A stretch of 56,087 bases of DNA, from NCBI GenBank assembly GCA_035267785.1, contig DATFLL010000088.1:1-56087 (forward strand), given 5' to 3'. The DNA is from DATFLL01 sp035267785 (lineage in GTDB: Bacteria > Pseudomonadota > Gammaproteobacteria > DATFLL01). The notes beneath the pieces were generated by a model. It had not been told where the DNA came from, made no database searches, and saw only the letters and a list, made by a program, of their open reading frames with translations. Position numbers and translations under genes: made by a program. Position 1 is the stretch's first letter. Each line of letters begins with the position of its first letter. Below are positions 24,524 to 34,655 of this stretch, in pieces.

Positions 24524-25945
24524 ATGTCCATGCAGAACACGACCTCGTCTCGCCGCGGCTGGTGTCTCGGGCGTATCGCGCGCGCCGGGCTGGCCGCGGG
24601 CCTCGTCGCCTCGCTGTCCGCGTGCAGCCTCAACCCGACCAAACCCGCCGCCGGGGCCGCGCCCAGTCCGGCTTCGGTGCAGGACAAGGGGCCGCAGATT
24701 CAGAATTGGCAGACGTCCAATGGCGCGCGCGTCTATTTCGTCGCCGCATCCGCCCTGCCCATGGTCGACGTGCGGGTGGTGTTCGATGCCGGCAGCGCCC
24801 GCGACGGCCAACACCCCGGCCTGGCGCACCTGACCAACGACATGCTCGACCAGGGCGGTGCGGGCAAGCTCGACGCGAACGCCATCGCGGCGCGTTTCGA
24901 CAGCCTCGGGGCGGATTTTTCGACCAGCTCTCACCGCGACATGGCCATCGTCAAGCTGCGCAGCCTGACCGACAACCACCTGCTGGACCCCGCGCTGGCC
25001 ATGGCCGCCCAGGTGATCCAGCGCCCCGATTTTGCCGGCAAGGCCCTGGTGCGTGAGCGCAAGCGCACGCTGGTGGCCCTGCGCAACCAGCAGCAGTCCC
25101 TCGAGGCGTTGACCGAAAAGACCTTCTTTCACGCCGTCTATGGGGATCACCCCTACGGCTCCGATCCCCTGGGTACGCCCGCGAGCGTCAAGGCCACCGA
25201 TCGCGCCGCTCTGAAGCGTTTCTATCATCGTTTCTACGTTGGGCGTAACGCGGTCGTCGCTATCGTCGGTGATGTGAGCCGGGCAGACGCGCACAAGATC
25301 GCCGAGCGCCTGGTCGGCGGCTTGCCGGCCGGCAAGACCGCACCGGCGCTGCCGCCGGCACCGACCTTGAGTCACGCCGTCAGGGTCACCCGGCATCATC
25401 CCTCGACCCAGACGCACATCCTGGTCGGACAGCCGGGCATGCGCCGCGGCGATCCCGACTACTTCCCGCTGTATGTGGGCAATCACATCCTGGGCGGCAG
25501 CGGCTTCAGCTCGCTCATCCTGCAGAATATCCGCGTCAAGCACGGCCTGGCGTACAGTGCCTACAGCTACTTCATGCCCATGCACGTGGACGGCCCGTTC
25601 CAGATGGGCCTGCAGACCCGCACCGACCAGGCGGACGAGGCCTACAGGCTGTTGATGCAGACCGTGCAGAAGTTCATCGCCGACGGACCGACCGCAGAAG
25701 AGCTCAAGCACGCCAAGGAGAACATCACCGGCGGCTTCCCGCTGCGCCTGGACAGCAACCGCAACGTGGTCGAATACCTGGCGATGATCGGTTTCTACAA
25801 GCTGCCGCTGGATTACCTCGATCGGTTCAACGCCCGCGTCGAGGCGGTCACCGTCAAGCAGATCAAGGACGCGTTTGCCCGCCGTGTTCACCCCGAGCGC
25901 ATGGCCACCGTGATCGTCGGCCAGGGGGTCAAGGACTCGCCGTGA
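24524..25945 (+). CDS. M16 family protein, non-catalytic lipoprotein subunit
   Basis: A 473-residue partner of the preceding peptidase. The N-terminus has a lipoprotein signal with lipobox LSAC (the Cys in ASLSACSLNP), so it should be lipid-anchored. The site that would hold HxxEH reads HLTND, so zinc and catalysis are lost. The C-terminal half keeps ILGGSGFSSLILQNIRVKHGLAYSAYSYF (in part), the Arg/Tyr region that binds substrate in M16 enzymes. It probably supplies half of the chamber. Its TGA overlaps the GTG start of rsmD by 4 nt. Confidence 0.93.
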   Translation: MSMQNTTSSRRGWCLGRIARAGLAAGLVASLSACSLNPTKPAAGAAPSPASVQDKGPQIQNWQTSNGARVYFVAASALPMVDVRVVFDAGSARDGQHPGLAHLTNDMLDQGGAGKLDANAIAARFDSLGADFSTSSHRDMAIVKLRSLTDNHLLDPALAMAAQVIQRPDFAGKALVRERKRTLVALRNQQQSLEALTEKTFFHAVYGDHPYGSDPLGTPASVKATDRAALKRFYHRFYVGRNAVVAIVGDVSRADAHKIAERLVGGLPAGKTAPALPPAPTLSHAVRVTRHHPSTQTHILVGQPGMRRGDPDYFPLYVGNHILGGSGFSSLILQNIRVKHGLAYSAYSYFMPMHVDGPFQMGLQTRTDQADEAYRLLMQTVQKFIADGPTAEELKHAKENITGGFPLRLDSNRNVVEYLAMIGFYKLPLDYLDRFNARVEAVTVKQIKDAFARRVHPERMATVIVGQGVKDSP

Positions 25946-26529
25946 GACGCCAGGGCGGGGCGCAGCGGCCGCCCGGTCAGCTGCGCATCATCGGCGGGCG
26001 CTGGCGCGGGCGGCGCCTGGCCATCGTCGAGGCGCCGGGCCTGCGCCCGACCCCGGATCGCGTTCGCGAGACCCTGTTCAACTGGCTGGCGCCGGTCATC
26101 GAGGGAGCGCGGTGTCTGGACCTGTTCGCCGGCACCGGGGCGCTCGGCCTGGAGGCCCTGTCGCGCGGTGCGAGCGAGGCGGTCCTGGTGGACAGCCACG
26201 CCGAGGTCTCGGCACGGCTGCGTGAGCACATCCGGACGCTGGGCGCCGACGGTGCAGAGGTGGTCCAGGTCGAGGCGCTCAGCTACCTGGCGGCCGCCCC
26301 GGCGCAGGCCTTCGATGTCGTATTCCTGGACCCGCCCTATCAGAGCGGCCTGCTCGGGCCCTGCTGCCAGGCCCTGGAGGCCGGCGGCTGGCTGGCGCCT
26401 GGAGCGTACATCTACCTGGAGACGGACCGTGCGAACCCGCTGCCGGCGCTGCCTGCGAGCTGGGAGCTCCAACGCGACAAGACGGCCGGCGACGTTGCTT
26501 ATCACCTCGCGCGCCGAGCCGATGGTTGA
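25942..26529 (+). CDS. rsmD: 16S rRNA (guanine966-N2)-methyltransferase
   Basis: Methylates G966 of 16S rRNA in the 30S subunit with S-adenosylmethionine. The 195-residue protein has the family start LRIIGGRWRGRRLAI, then RPTPDRVRETLFNWL, the SAM-binding CLDLFAGTGALGLEALSRGA, and the catalytic DPPY. The GTG start at 25942 overlaps the preceding stop. Genes for an M16 pair next to rsmD and coaD are a known gammaproteobacterial arrangement. Confidence 0.96.
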   Translation: MRRQGGAQRPPGQLRIIGGRWRGRRLAIVEAPGLRPTPDRVRETLFNWLAPVIEGARCLDLFAGTGALGLEALSRGASEAVLVDSHAEVSARLREHIRTLGADGAEVVQVEALSYLAAAPAQAFDVVFLDPPYQSGLLGPCCQALEAGGWLAPGAYIYLETDRANPLPALPASWELQRDKTAGDVAYHLARRADG

Positions 26530-26556
26530 GGGCTGTCGTTAAGCAATTCAAACACT

Positions 26557-26562
26557 TATAAT
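26557..26562 (+). promoter_or_regulatory. Probable -10 element upstream of coaD
   Basis: A perfect TATAAT lies 98 nt upstream of the coaD ATG in the only AT-rich stretch of this gap. The -35 region at the proper distance is weak (TGTCGT at 26534-26539 with 17-nt spacing), so activity is uncertain. Confidence 0.5.
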
Positions 26563-26660
26563 GTGCCGGTGAGCCCCCTCAGCCGGGCGCTCGTGACGTA
26601 CAACGGGCTTGAGACCCACTGACTTGAGATTCGGCTCGACTGCTTGAGGGACCGCTGACC

Positions 26661-27140
26661 ATGCACATTGCCGCCGTCTATCCCGGCACGTTCGATCCCA
26701 TCACCAACGGCCACAGCGATCTCATCGAGCGCGCGGCACGCCTTTGCGACCGGGTCATCGTCGCCGTGGCCGCCAATCCGACCAAGGAACCGGTGTTCAG
26801 CCTGGACGAGCGCGTCGCGATGGCCACGGAGGTCCTCGCCCACCTGCCCAACGTGGAGGTCCGCGGCTTCGACACGCTGCTCATTCACTTCGTGCGCGAG
26901 CAGGGCGCTTCGGTCATCGTGCGCGGGCTGCGTGCCGTCTCGGATTTCGAATACGAGTTCCAGCTCGCCGGCATGAACCGGCGCCTGGCCCCGGACGTGG
27001 AGACGCTGTTCCTCACGCCGGCCGAACAATTTGCTTATATTTCATCGAGTTTGGTACGCGAGATTGCCACCCTGGGGGGGGACGTGACACCCTTTGTCCA
27101 TGAGACCGTCATGGCTGCAATGAATAACAGAATGCGCTAA
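26661..27140 (+). CDS. coaD: Phosphopantetheine adenylyltransferase
   Basis: Adds AMP to 4'-phosphopantetheine, the fourth step of coenzyme A synthesis. The 159-residue protein has the usual length. It has the nucleotidyl-transferase motif YPGTFDPITNGH, then RGLRAVSDFEYEFQ, and the C-terminal ISSSLVREIATLGGDV. GAGGGA lies upstream of ATG 26661. Together with coaBC at 40864 the window encodes two enzymes of this pathway. Confidence 0.98.
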   Translation: MHIAAVYPGTFDPITNGHSDLIERAARLCDRVIVAVAANPTKEPVFSLDERVAMATEVLAHLPNVEVRGFDTLLIHFVREQGASVIVRGLRAVSDFEYEFQLAGMNRRLAPDVETLFLTPAEQFAYISSSLVREIATLGGDVTPFVHETVMAAMNNRMR

Positions 27141-27191
27141 TATTCAGGCCATACCCGGAAGTCTATTGGCGCGCCGAGCGCGGAGGTTCTC

Positions 27192-27446
27192 ATGTCCTTG
27201 CTGATTAACGACGAGTGCATCAACTGCGACGTTTGCGAGCCCGAGTGTCCCAACGCCGCGATCTCACAGGGCGAGGAGATCTACGAGATCGATCCGAATC
27301 TCTGCACCGAGTGCGTCGGCCATTATGACGAGCCGCAGTGCATCGAGGTCTGCCCCGTCGACTGCATCGTCAAGGACCCGGACAACCCCGAGTCCGAGGA
27401 CCAGCTCATGGCCAAGTATGAGCGCCTAATGAGTCAACCAGCTTGA
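27192..27446 (+). CDS. yfhL: YfhL family 2[4Fe-4S] ferredoxin
   Basis: An 84-residue ferredoxin with two cluster motifs, CINCDVCEPECP near the start and CTECVGHYDEPQCIEVCPVDC, the latter with the insertion typical of the YfhL/Allochromatium type. The tail after the second cluster (KDPDNPESEDQLMAKYERL) also fits. GGAGG precedes the ATG. It lies 51 nt after coaD and is followed by a strong terminator. The electron partner is unknown. Confidence 0.96.
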   Translation: MSLLINDECINCDVCEPECPNAAISQGEEIYEIDPNLCTECVGHYDEPQCIEVCPVDCIVKDPDNPESEDQLMAKYERLMSQPA

Positions 27447-27513
27447 GCCAGACCGCCTGAGACGTCCGCGACCCGATTTACGTTAGTGGGAAATCCCAGG
27501 GAAGGAAGAGACG

Positions 27514-27537
27514 AAGGCCCCTTCAAGGGGCCTTTTT
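27514..27537 (+). terminator. Intrinsic terminator after the YfhL ferredoxin
   Basis: AAGGCCCC (27514-27521) pairs with GGGGCCTT (27527-27534) around a TTCAA loop and runs into five T. It ends the coaD-yfhL transcript and separates it from ggt. Confidence 0.93.
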
Positions 27538-27576
27538 CTTGCCCGTCATCCGGCCATGATCATCTGGGGGTGTACC

Positions 27577-27605
27577 TTAACCGGCTCCGGCGCCTCTGCT
27601 ATGGT
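27577..27605 (+). promoter_or_regulatory. Candidate promoter for ggt
   Basis: TTAACC (27577-27582) and TATGGT (27600-27605) are spaced by 17 bases, each matching 4 of 6 consensus positions. The pair lies after the ferredoxin terminator and about 70 nt before the ggt start. Confidence 0.45.
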
Positions 27606-27674
27606 GACCCGGTCCCATCACAACGGACGGGCCGCCGCCCCCGGCGACCGTCATTGTCGAGGAGTCCCCTGCCC

Positions 27675-29396
<1,722 letters not shown>

Positions 29397-29420
29397 GTAC
29401 CGCCCGCCTCCCGGCGACGG

Positions 29421-30239
29421 TCAGCTGCGCTGGCAGTGCGGGCAGTGGAACGTGGAGCGCTGGCCCAGGCGGCTTTCGCGGATCGCCTGCCCGCAGCGCA
29501 GACAGGGCTGACCGGTGCGATCGTAGATCGCCAGGCTCAGGCGAAAGTAACCGGGCGAGCCGTCGGCCAGTGTGAAGTCGCGCAGGGTGGTGCCGCCGGC
29601 GGCGATGGCGGCCGTCAGGACCTCGCGCACGGCCGCGGCGATACGCGCATAGCGCTCACGCGAGATGCGCCCGGCCGCGCGCCCGGGGTGCACCCCGGCG
29701 CGAAACAGCGCCTCGTTGGCGTAGATGTTGCCCACCCCCGCCACCACCTTGCTGTCCATCAGAAACACCTTCACCGCCGATTTGCGCCTGCGGCTGCGGG
29801 CGTAGAGGTAATCCCCCGTGAAGTCCTCGCCGAGCGGCTCGGGGCCGAGTGCGGCCAGCAGCGGATGGTCGGCCGGGTCGCCGCGGGTCCAATGCACGCT
29901 GCCGAAGCGGCGCGGGTCGCGCAAACGCACGCATTGGTCGTCGTCGAACACGATATCCAGGTGGTCGTGGGCCTGCGGCGGCGTGCCCGCGGGCAGCACC
30001 CGCAGGCTGCCCGACATCCCCAGGTGCAGCAGCAGCGTGCCGTGGTCGAAGTGCAGCAGCAGGTACTTGGAGCGGCGCGCCACGCGTCGCAGGCGCTGGC
30101 CGCGCAGCGCGGCCTTGAGTGCGGGGGGCACGGGCCAGCGCAGGCGCGGCTCGCGCACGATGACGTCGGTCACCGTGTGCCCCTCGATGTGCGGCGCGAT
30201 ACCGCGGCGCGTGGTTTCGACTTCGGGTAATTCGGGCAT
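29421..30239 (-). CDS. mutM: Formamidopyrimidine-DNA glycosylase
   Basis: Removes 8-oxoguanine and other oxidised purines and nicks the site. The 272-residue protein begins MPELPEVETTRRG, with the catalytic Pro2 and Glu3. It has HLGMSGSLRV, the helix-two-turn-helix part (GVGNIYANEALFRAGVHPGR in parts), and a C-terminal zinc finger (CLRCG and CPHCQ). All expected features are present. It is convergent with ggt, 24 nt apart. Confidence 0.97.
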   Translation of the reverse strand: MPELPEVETTRRGIAPHIEGHTVTDVIVREPRLRWPVPPALKAALRGQRLRRVARRSKYLLLHFDHGTLLLHLGMSGSLRVLPAGTPPQAHDHLDIVFDDDQCVRLRDPRRFGSVHWTRGDPADHPLLAALGPEPLGEDFTGDYLYARSRRRKSAVKVFLMDSKVVAGVGNIYANEALFRAGVHPGRAAGRISRERYARIAAAVREVLTAAIAAGGTTLRDFTLADGSPGYFRLSLAIYDRTGQPCLRCGQAIRESRLGQRSTFHCPHCQRS

Positions 30240-30338
30240 GGGCGTGGGCCGGCCAAAACGAAGCGCATGGTAGCACGGGGAGCCCGGGTTCGGACTTCGA
30301 GGCCTTGCGCTGCGCCCGAGGCCTTGTTGGGCGGCGGT

Positions 30339-31256
30339 TCAGCTAGCGGGCGGGGCGCTCGCGCCGGCCGGGGACCGGGGTGGCTTGCTCGAGGTGGATT
30401 TGGGTGATTGGAGCTGCAGCAGGTGTTCGGCCGAGTCGGCGGGCAGTACGTACTCGATGCCGATGTCGCGCCGACCGAGGATGAGCTCCGGTTTTTTCGA
30501 CACCACGTCGAAATGCAGGGGGGCCTTGTCGCCGTCGAGTCGGATCGACACGCGCTCGCCGGACTGCGCCTTCTGTTTTTCGGGCGGATAGTTGCGGATC
30601 TCGATGGCATGGGCGTCGCGCCAGTGCTGCAGCAGTGCCGCGACCGCATCGGTACTGGTCAGGGCCTTGGCCGGTTGGGCGTGCCAATGACCGTCCTTGG
30701 CGCTGAGCGTGACGCCGCCAGGCAGGTCGAAGCCGACCGGGTGATCGTCGGGGCCGAGCGGGCTCAAGTCAATAAAGGCCGTGGCGCGCGAGAGCAGATA
30801 ATAGGTCATGTGATCGGTGATCAGGTGTATGCGATCGCCAATGCGTACATAGCGGTGGTGATTGACTGGCTGGCTGCCGCCGAAGACGATCTCGGTGTCG
30901 TTCAGGCGCACGGTGGCACGCGGGTGATCCAGCCCGTACTCGGCGGCCTTGGCCGGTTTGTAGGCGAAGCTGCGTTGGCTGGTGGTGGTGCACAGGCGCA
31001 GCAGTCCGTTGATGCGAACGGCGTTGGCGCGCAGATCGAACGGTGCGGTCATGCGCCAGTGTCCGTTGCGTTTGACCAGCGTCAGCGCCTTGTCGCCGGG
31101 GCGGGTGACGTGGATGTGCGTGACCTGGTCGGGCTCGAGCGTGGTCAGCGGTGGCGATTTGTGGGGTGGTTGTTTGCCCGGTTGATACCAGGCCACGGCG
31201 GCGAGTACCGCCACCAGGGCGAGCAAGGCGAGATTCAGCCACCAGCGCGCGCGCAT
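30339..31256 (-). CDS. DUF4340 domain protein of a Gld-type ABC operon
   Basis: A 305-residue protein with one N-terminal membrane helix (WWLNLALLALVAVLAAVAWY) and a large periplasmic part containing the repeated pattern VTHIHVTRPGDKALTLVKRNGHW, typical of DUF4340. A similar pattern recurs near residue 175 (GVTLSAKDGHW). The C-terminal tail is Pro/Ser/Ala-rich. It is the last gene of a four-gene operon (ATPase, permease, GldG, DUF4340) and starts 3 nt after gldG ends. The operon type is widespread, but its substrate is unknown in non-gliding bacteria. Confidence 0.88.
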   Translation of the reverse strand: MRARWWLNLALLALVAVLAAVAWYQPGKQPPHKSPPLTTLEPDQVTHIHVTRPGDKALTLVKRNGHWRMTAPFDLRANAVRINGLLRLCTTTSQRSFAYKPAKAAEYGLDHPRATVRLNDTEIVFGGSQPVNHHRYVRIGDRIHLITDHMTYYLLSRATAFIDLSPLGPDDHPVGFDLPGGVTLSAKDGHWHAQPAKALTSTDAVAALLQHWRDAHAIEIRNYPPEKQKAQSGERVSIRLDGDKAPLHFDVVSKKPELILGRRDIGIEYVLPADSAEHLLQLQSPKSTSSKPPRSPAGASAPPAS

Positions 31257-31259
31257 CGC

Positions 31260-32699
31260 TCAGACCTTCCGCCGGCGCAGCCAGATCCCCAGGCCCGCGC
31301 CGAACAGGGCCAGGGGCAGCAGCACGAACAGGACGAGGGCGATGGTGCCGCGCGCAGCCGAGCTGAGCTTGACGGTGATATCGCGCGAGACGCGAGCCGG
31401 GATATCGATCAGGCGATCATCGTGCGAGAGCCAGTTGATGATGTGCTGGCCGAGGTCCAGGTTGCCGCTTTGCGCAAAGGCGGCATTGGACAGGAAGTCG
31501 CCGTCGCCGATCACCACAACGCGCTGGGTACGCCCGCCGCTGGCTCCGGACTTCGAACGGGTCGGGGGATCGACCTTGGCCTGGCTGTTGGCGTGCGAGG
31601 CGTCGGCTTGTTCGCTTGTCGCGGCGGATGCCACCTTGCGCGTCAGGGCGATGCCGATGTTGAGCGGGCCGTGGATGTCCTTGCCCTTATCGAAGGAAAC
31701 GACGCCGTTGAGCGGGCCCGTCTCCGACCAACTCTGGGGCGTTGTGGTGAGAAACGGCTTGGACTTCCAGTCGTTCGCGGCCCGGGTCTTGATGGGACAG
31801 GCCTGCGGGAAGAAGGTCACCAGGTTGAAGCCTTTGACAATGGCCTGCTGACCGTAGCCCGTGATGGGCACGGCGTCGGCGCGCTCGCCCAGGCGCTGTG
31901 CCGTGGGGTCGACGACCACGCCGCGCTGAAACTCGATGCCCAGGTCCTTGGCCAGCGGCGCGAGTCCGTGCAGCGGGCCGGGGTCGTGCAGCCAGAGCAG
32001 ACTGCCGCCGTGCTCGACGTAGGCGAGGATCAGCTTGACCTCGCCGGGCAGCAGCTCGACCTGGGGTCCGGCGATGACCAGCGTCGACGTATTGGCCGGG
32101 ACCTTACCCTCTTTGGCAAGATTGACGGTCGTGGTGCCGATGCCCTTGTCCTTGAGCTGTTTGGCCCACTGGCCGTAATCGTAGCTCGCGCTGCCGCTGG
32201 GGTTGCGTTCGCCGTGGCCCGAGAGAAACACCACCGTGCGTTTGGCCCCGCGGACCAGGGCCTGGAGCGTATCGGTGATGGTGCGCTCGTTGAGGCGCTG
32301 GACGTGCTGGGTGCGGCCCTTGTAGCTGATGACCAGCTCACCCTGGAAGCGCACGCCCATGGCGCGTACCTGTTGCGGTTCGGTATCGGGATCGACGAAG
32401 CTCAAATGGATATCGGGCTTTTCGCGTTGGTAGCGCTTGATCAGCGCGCGAATGGAATCGCGCAGACCACCCACCTGCTTCTTGCTGGCGAAGGCGGTAA
32501 TTTCAATCGGGCCGGGCATGCGCTTTAGCAGTGCTACGCTGGCCGGGGCGAGACTATTGCGGTGATTGGCCGTCCAGTCCGCCTGATAGTTGTAGCGTGT
32601 CGACAGCCAGGCGAGCAGGCCGATGACGGCGACCAGCAGGGCCACGAAAACCACGGTCTGGGTGCGAAGTTGCCAGCGTGTCTTTTGATTGACTTCCAT
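31260..32699 (-). CDS. GldG family ABC transporter auxiliary protein
   Basis: A 479-residue protein with membrane helices at both ends (about residues 14-33 and 452-472). The large extracytoplasmic region between them fits GldG/IFT52-like proteins (RNSLAPASVALLKRMPGPIEITAF, RTVVFLSGHGERNP, LVIAGPQVELLPGEV in parts). A Ser/Gly/Lys-rich insertion lies near residues 365-390. It acts with the permease and ATPase upstream. In Flavobacterium GldA/F/G are linked to gliding; in proteobacteria the role is not defined. Confidence 0.9.
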   Translation of the reverse strand: MEVNQKTRWQLRTQTVVFVALLVAVIGLLAWLSTRYNYQADWTANHRNSLAPASVALLKRMPGPIEITAFASKKQVGGLRDSIRALIKRYQREKPDIHLSFVDPDTEPQQVRAMGVRFQGELVISYKGRTQHVQRLNERTITDTLQALVRGAKRTVVFLSGHGERNPSGSASYDYGQWAKQLKDKGIGTTTVNLAKEGKVPANTSTLVIAGPQVELLPGEVKLILAYVEHGGSLLWLHDPGPLHGLAPLAKDLGIEFQRGVVVDPTAQRLGERADAVPITGYGQQAIVKGFNLVTFFPQACPIKTRAANDWKSKPFLTTTPQSWSETGPLNGVVSFDKGKDIHGPLNIGIALTRKVASAATSEQADASHANSQAKVDPPTRSKSGASGGRTQRVVVIGDGDFLSNAAFAQSGNLDLGQHIINWLSHDDRLIDIPARVSRDITVKLSSAARGTIALVLFVLLPLALFGAGLGIWLRRRKV

Positions 32700-32739
32700 G
32701 AGCTTCGATTGGCCTTGGCGAGGGGTCGGAATGGTCGGT

Positions 32740-33504
32740 CTATTGCTGCAGGCGTTCGCTGTCCAGGCGGCGTATTGCCAGGATCAGGAACAGGGCACTG
32801 GCCAGCACGTAATAGGCGATATCGCTGGTGTCGAATACGCCGTTGGCCAGCGCATTGAGGTGGTTGAGCATCGAAAGATACTTCAGCGCCCCGCTCACGC
32901 CGGCCTCTTCCCCGGGCAGGGCGGCCCAGCCGACGAACCATAAGAACAGCAGTATGCCGATGGTGCTCACCGCGGCGACCGCCGGGTGCGACGTCAGCGA
33001 TGACATATACAGACCGATGGCAGCGAAGGTAGCCACCAGCAGCAGCATTCCCAGCATCACGGAGGCGAGCTGGCCGTAATCGAGCTGGCCGCCGAACAGC
33101 AGCGACAAGGGCATCGACAGCAGCAGGAGCAGGCTCACCGCGAGAAAGCCCACCAGCCCCAGGTACTTGCCCAGCACGATGTCGCGTACGCGCACCGGTG
33201 CCGAGAGCAGCAGGGTCAGCGAGCGACTGCGGCGCTCTTCGCTGAGCAGGCGCATCGACAGCAGCGGTACCACGAGCATGAACACGAACGAGCCGACGCT
33301 GGCGAACACGGGCGAAACGACGAGGGCCGTGACGCCGGCGGGGTTGTTTCGAACGCTGAGCATGGCCTGGCTGTCCACGTACTGGCTCAACAGCAGCAGA
33401 AACACCAGCGCGAGCAGCCCCTGCACGACGGCGAGCATGGCCCAGGCCAGCGGCGAGAGGAACAGTGTGCGCAGCTCCCGCCAGGCGATGGTCAGGGTCA
33501 TCAT
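32740..33504 (-). CDS. ABC transporter permease (GldF-like)
   Basis: A 254-residue inner membrane protein with six helices. MMTLTIAWRELRTLFLSPLAW at the start and RSRSLTLLLSAPVRVRDIVLGKYLG (in part) are typical of ABC-2 permeases of this group. The start at 33504 overlaps the ATPase stop in an ATGA, so translation is coupled. The frame stays open further back inside the ATPase gene, but that part is a shadow. ATG at 33501 is one codon further in and equally possible. Confidence 0.93.
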   Translation of the reverse strand: MMTLTIAWRELRTLFLSPLAWAMLAVVQGLLALVFLLLLSQYVDSQAMLSVRNNPAGVTALVVSPVFASVGSFVFMLVVPLLSMRLLSEERRSRSLTLLLSAPVRVRDIVLGKYLGLVGFLAVSLLLLLSMPLSLLFGGQLDYGQLASVMLGMLLLVATFAAIGLYMSSLTSHPAVAAVSTIGILLFLWFVGWAALPGEEAGVSGALKYLSMLNHLNALANGVFDTSDIAYYVLASALFLILAIRRLDSERLQQ

Positions 33505-34514
33505 GCCACTGCCTCCCCGGTGCTTGTCGCGCCGGCGTTGTCCGTGCCCGGGGCCAGGGGCGAGGTGTCGCCGCTGGTGATATCGACGAACACCTGCTCG
33601 AGCGAGCGGTATTCGGGCGTGAGCTCGTACAGGCCCCAGCCCTCGTGCGCTGCCCGTTCGGTCAATGTCGTGCCCAGGTTTCGGGCCCAACTGTCCGTGT
33701 CCGTCGCGCCATCGGCGACGTGAAGGCGAATGCGCCCGTCGACCAGGTGATCGACGCGCCCGACGCCTTCGAGGGCACCGAGGGTGTCATCGTCCGGCGG
33801 ATGAGCAAGAGCGGCGACGATGCTGGTGCTGCGCGCATGGCCGGTGAGGGCGTCGAGGCGATCGCTGAAGACCAGTCTGCCGGCGTTGATGATCTGGACG
33901 CGATCGCAGGTCGATTGGACCTCGGGCAGGATGTGGGTCGAGAGGATCACGCCGTGATTGCTCCCCAGCTCGCCAATGAGGTCGCGGATCTCGCGTATCT
34001 GTATCGGGTCGAGTCCGACCGTGGGCTCGTCCAGGATCACCACGGTTGGGTCGTGAATGATCGCCTGGGCGATGCCCACGCGCTGGCGATAACCCTTGGA
34101 CAGGTTCGCGATCAGGCGCCGGCCCGCGTTGGAAAGACCGCAGCGGCGCTTGGCCGAGGCCAGGGCGCCGGCCAGGTGCGTGCGCGGCACCCGGTGAAGG
34201 CGCGCACAGTAGCGCAGGTATTCGTCGACGGTGAGCTCGCGGTACAGCGGTGGCTGCTCGGGCAGGTAACCGATCTCGGCCTTGGCGCGCTGCGGGGCGT
34301 CGAGCAGGTCGATGCCGTTGATGCGGATGCGCCCGGAGCTCGGTGCGAGGTTGCCGGTGAGCATCTGCATGGTGGTGGACTTGCCGGCGCCGTTCGGGCC
34401 GAGGAATCCGAGCACCTCGCCGCGTTCGAGTCCGAAGCTGATGTTGTCGACGGCGGTGAGGGCGCCGTAGCGCCGGGTCAACTGGGTGACTTCGATCAGG
34501 CTTGTTTCTTCCAT
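33501..34514 (-). CDS. ABC transporter ATPase (GldA-like)
   Basis: A 337-residue ATPase of the ABC-2 type. Motifs: Walker A GPNGAGKSTTMQML, Q-loop near YLPEQPPLYRELTVDEYLRY, signature LSKGYRQRVGIAQAI, Walker B VVILDEPTVGLDP, switch His STHILPE. The C-terminal ~110 residues form the extra domain common in this group. It is the first gene of the operon and has a 141-nt upstream gap shared with the divergent globin-coupled cyclase. Confidence 0.95.
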   Translation of the reverse strand: MEETSLIEVTQLTRRYGALTAVDNISFGLERGEVLGFLGPNGAGKSTTMQMLTGNLAPSSGRIRINGIDLLDAPQRAKAEIGYLPEQPPLYRELTVDEYLRYCARLHRVPRTHLAGALASAKRRCGLSNAGRRLIANLSKGYRQRVGIAQAIIHDPTVVILDEPTVGLDPIQIREIRDLIGELGSNHGVILSTHILPEVQSTCDRVQIINAGRLVFSDRLDALTGHARSTSIVAALAHPPDDDTLGALEGVGRVDHLVDGRIRLHVADGATDTDSWARNLGTTLTERAAHEGWGLYELTPEYRSLEQVFVDITSGDTSPLAPGTDNAGATSTGEAVA

Positions 34515-34655
34515 GGGCTTCTTGGTTGGCCGCGGGTCACTTCGCCTATACTGACTTGTTCATCCCGATTTGGTTCAATACGCGTTGGCATTTTCGCCGA
34601 CCGGGCCGCCGGAGCACGGCGAGAGGGCATTCGGCGGCGAGACGAAGACCATAAT

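Noticed and set aside
27486..27674. N-terminal extension of gamma-glutamyltransferase
   Set aside because: It would include the terminator of the ferredoxin gene and destroy the signal peptide position; ATG 27675 has a good ribosome binding site.
33465..34655. N-terminal extension of the globin-coupled cyclase by ~400 codons
   Set aside because: The upstream part runs antisense through the ABC ATPase gene and has no domain; the globin domain begins after ATG 34656.
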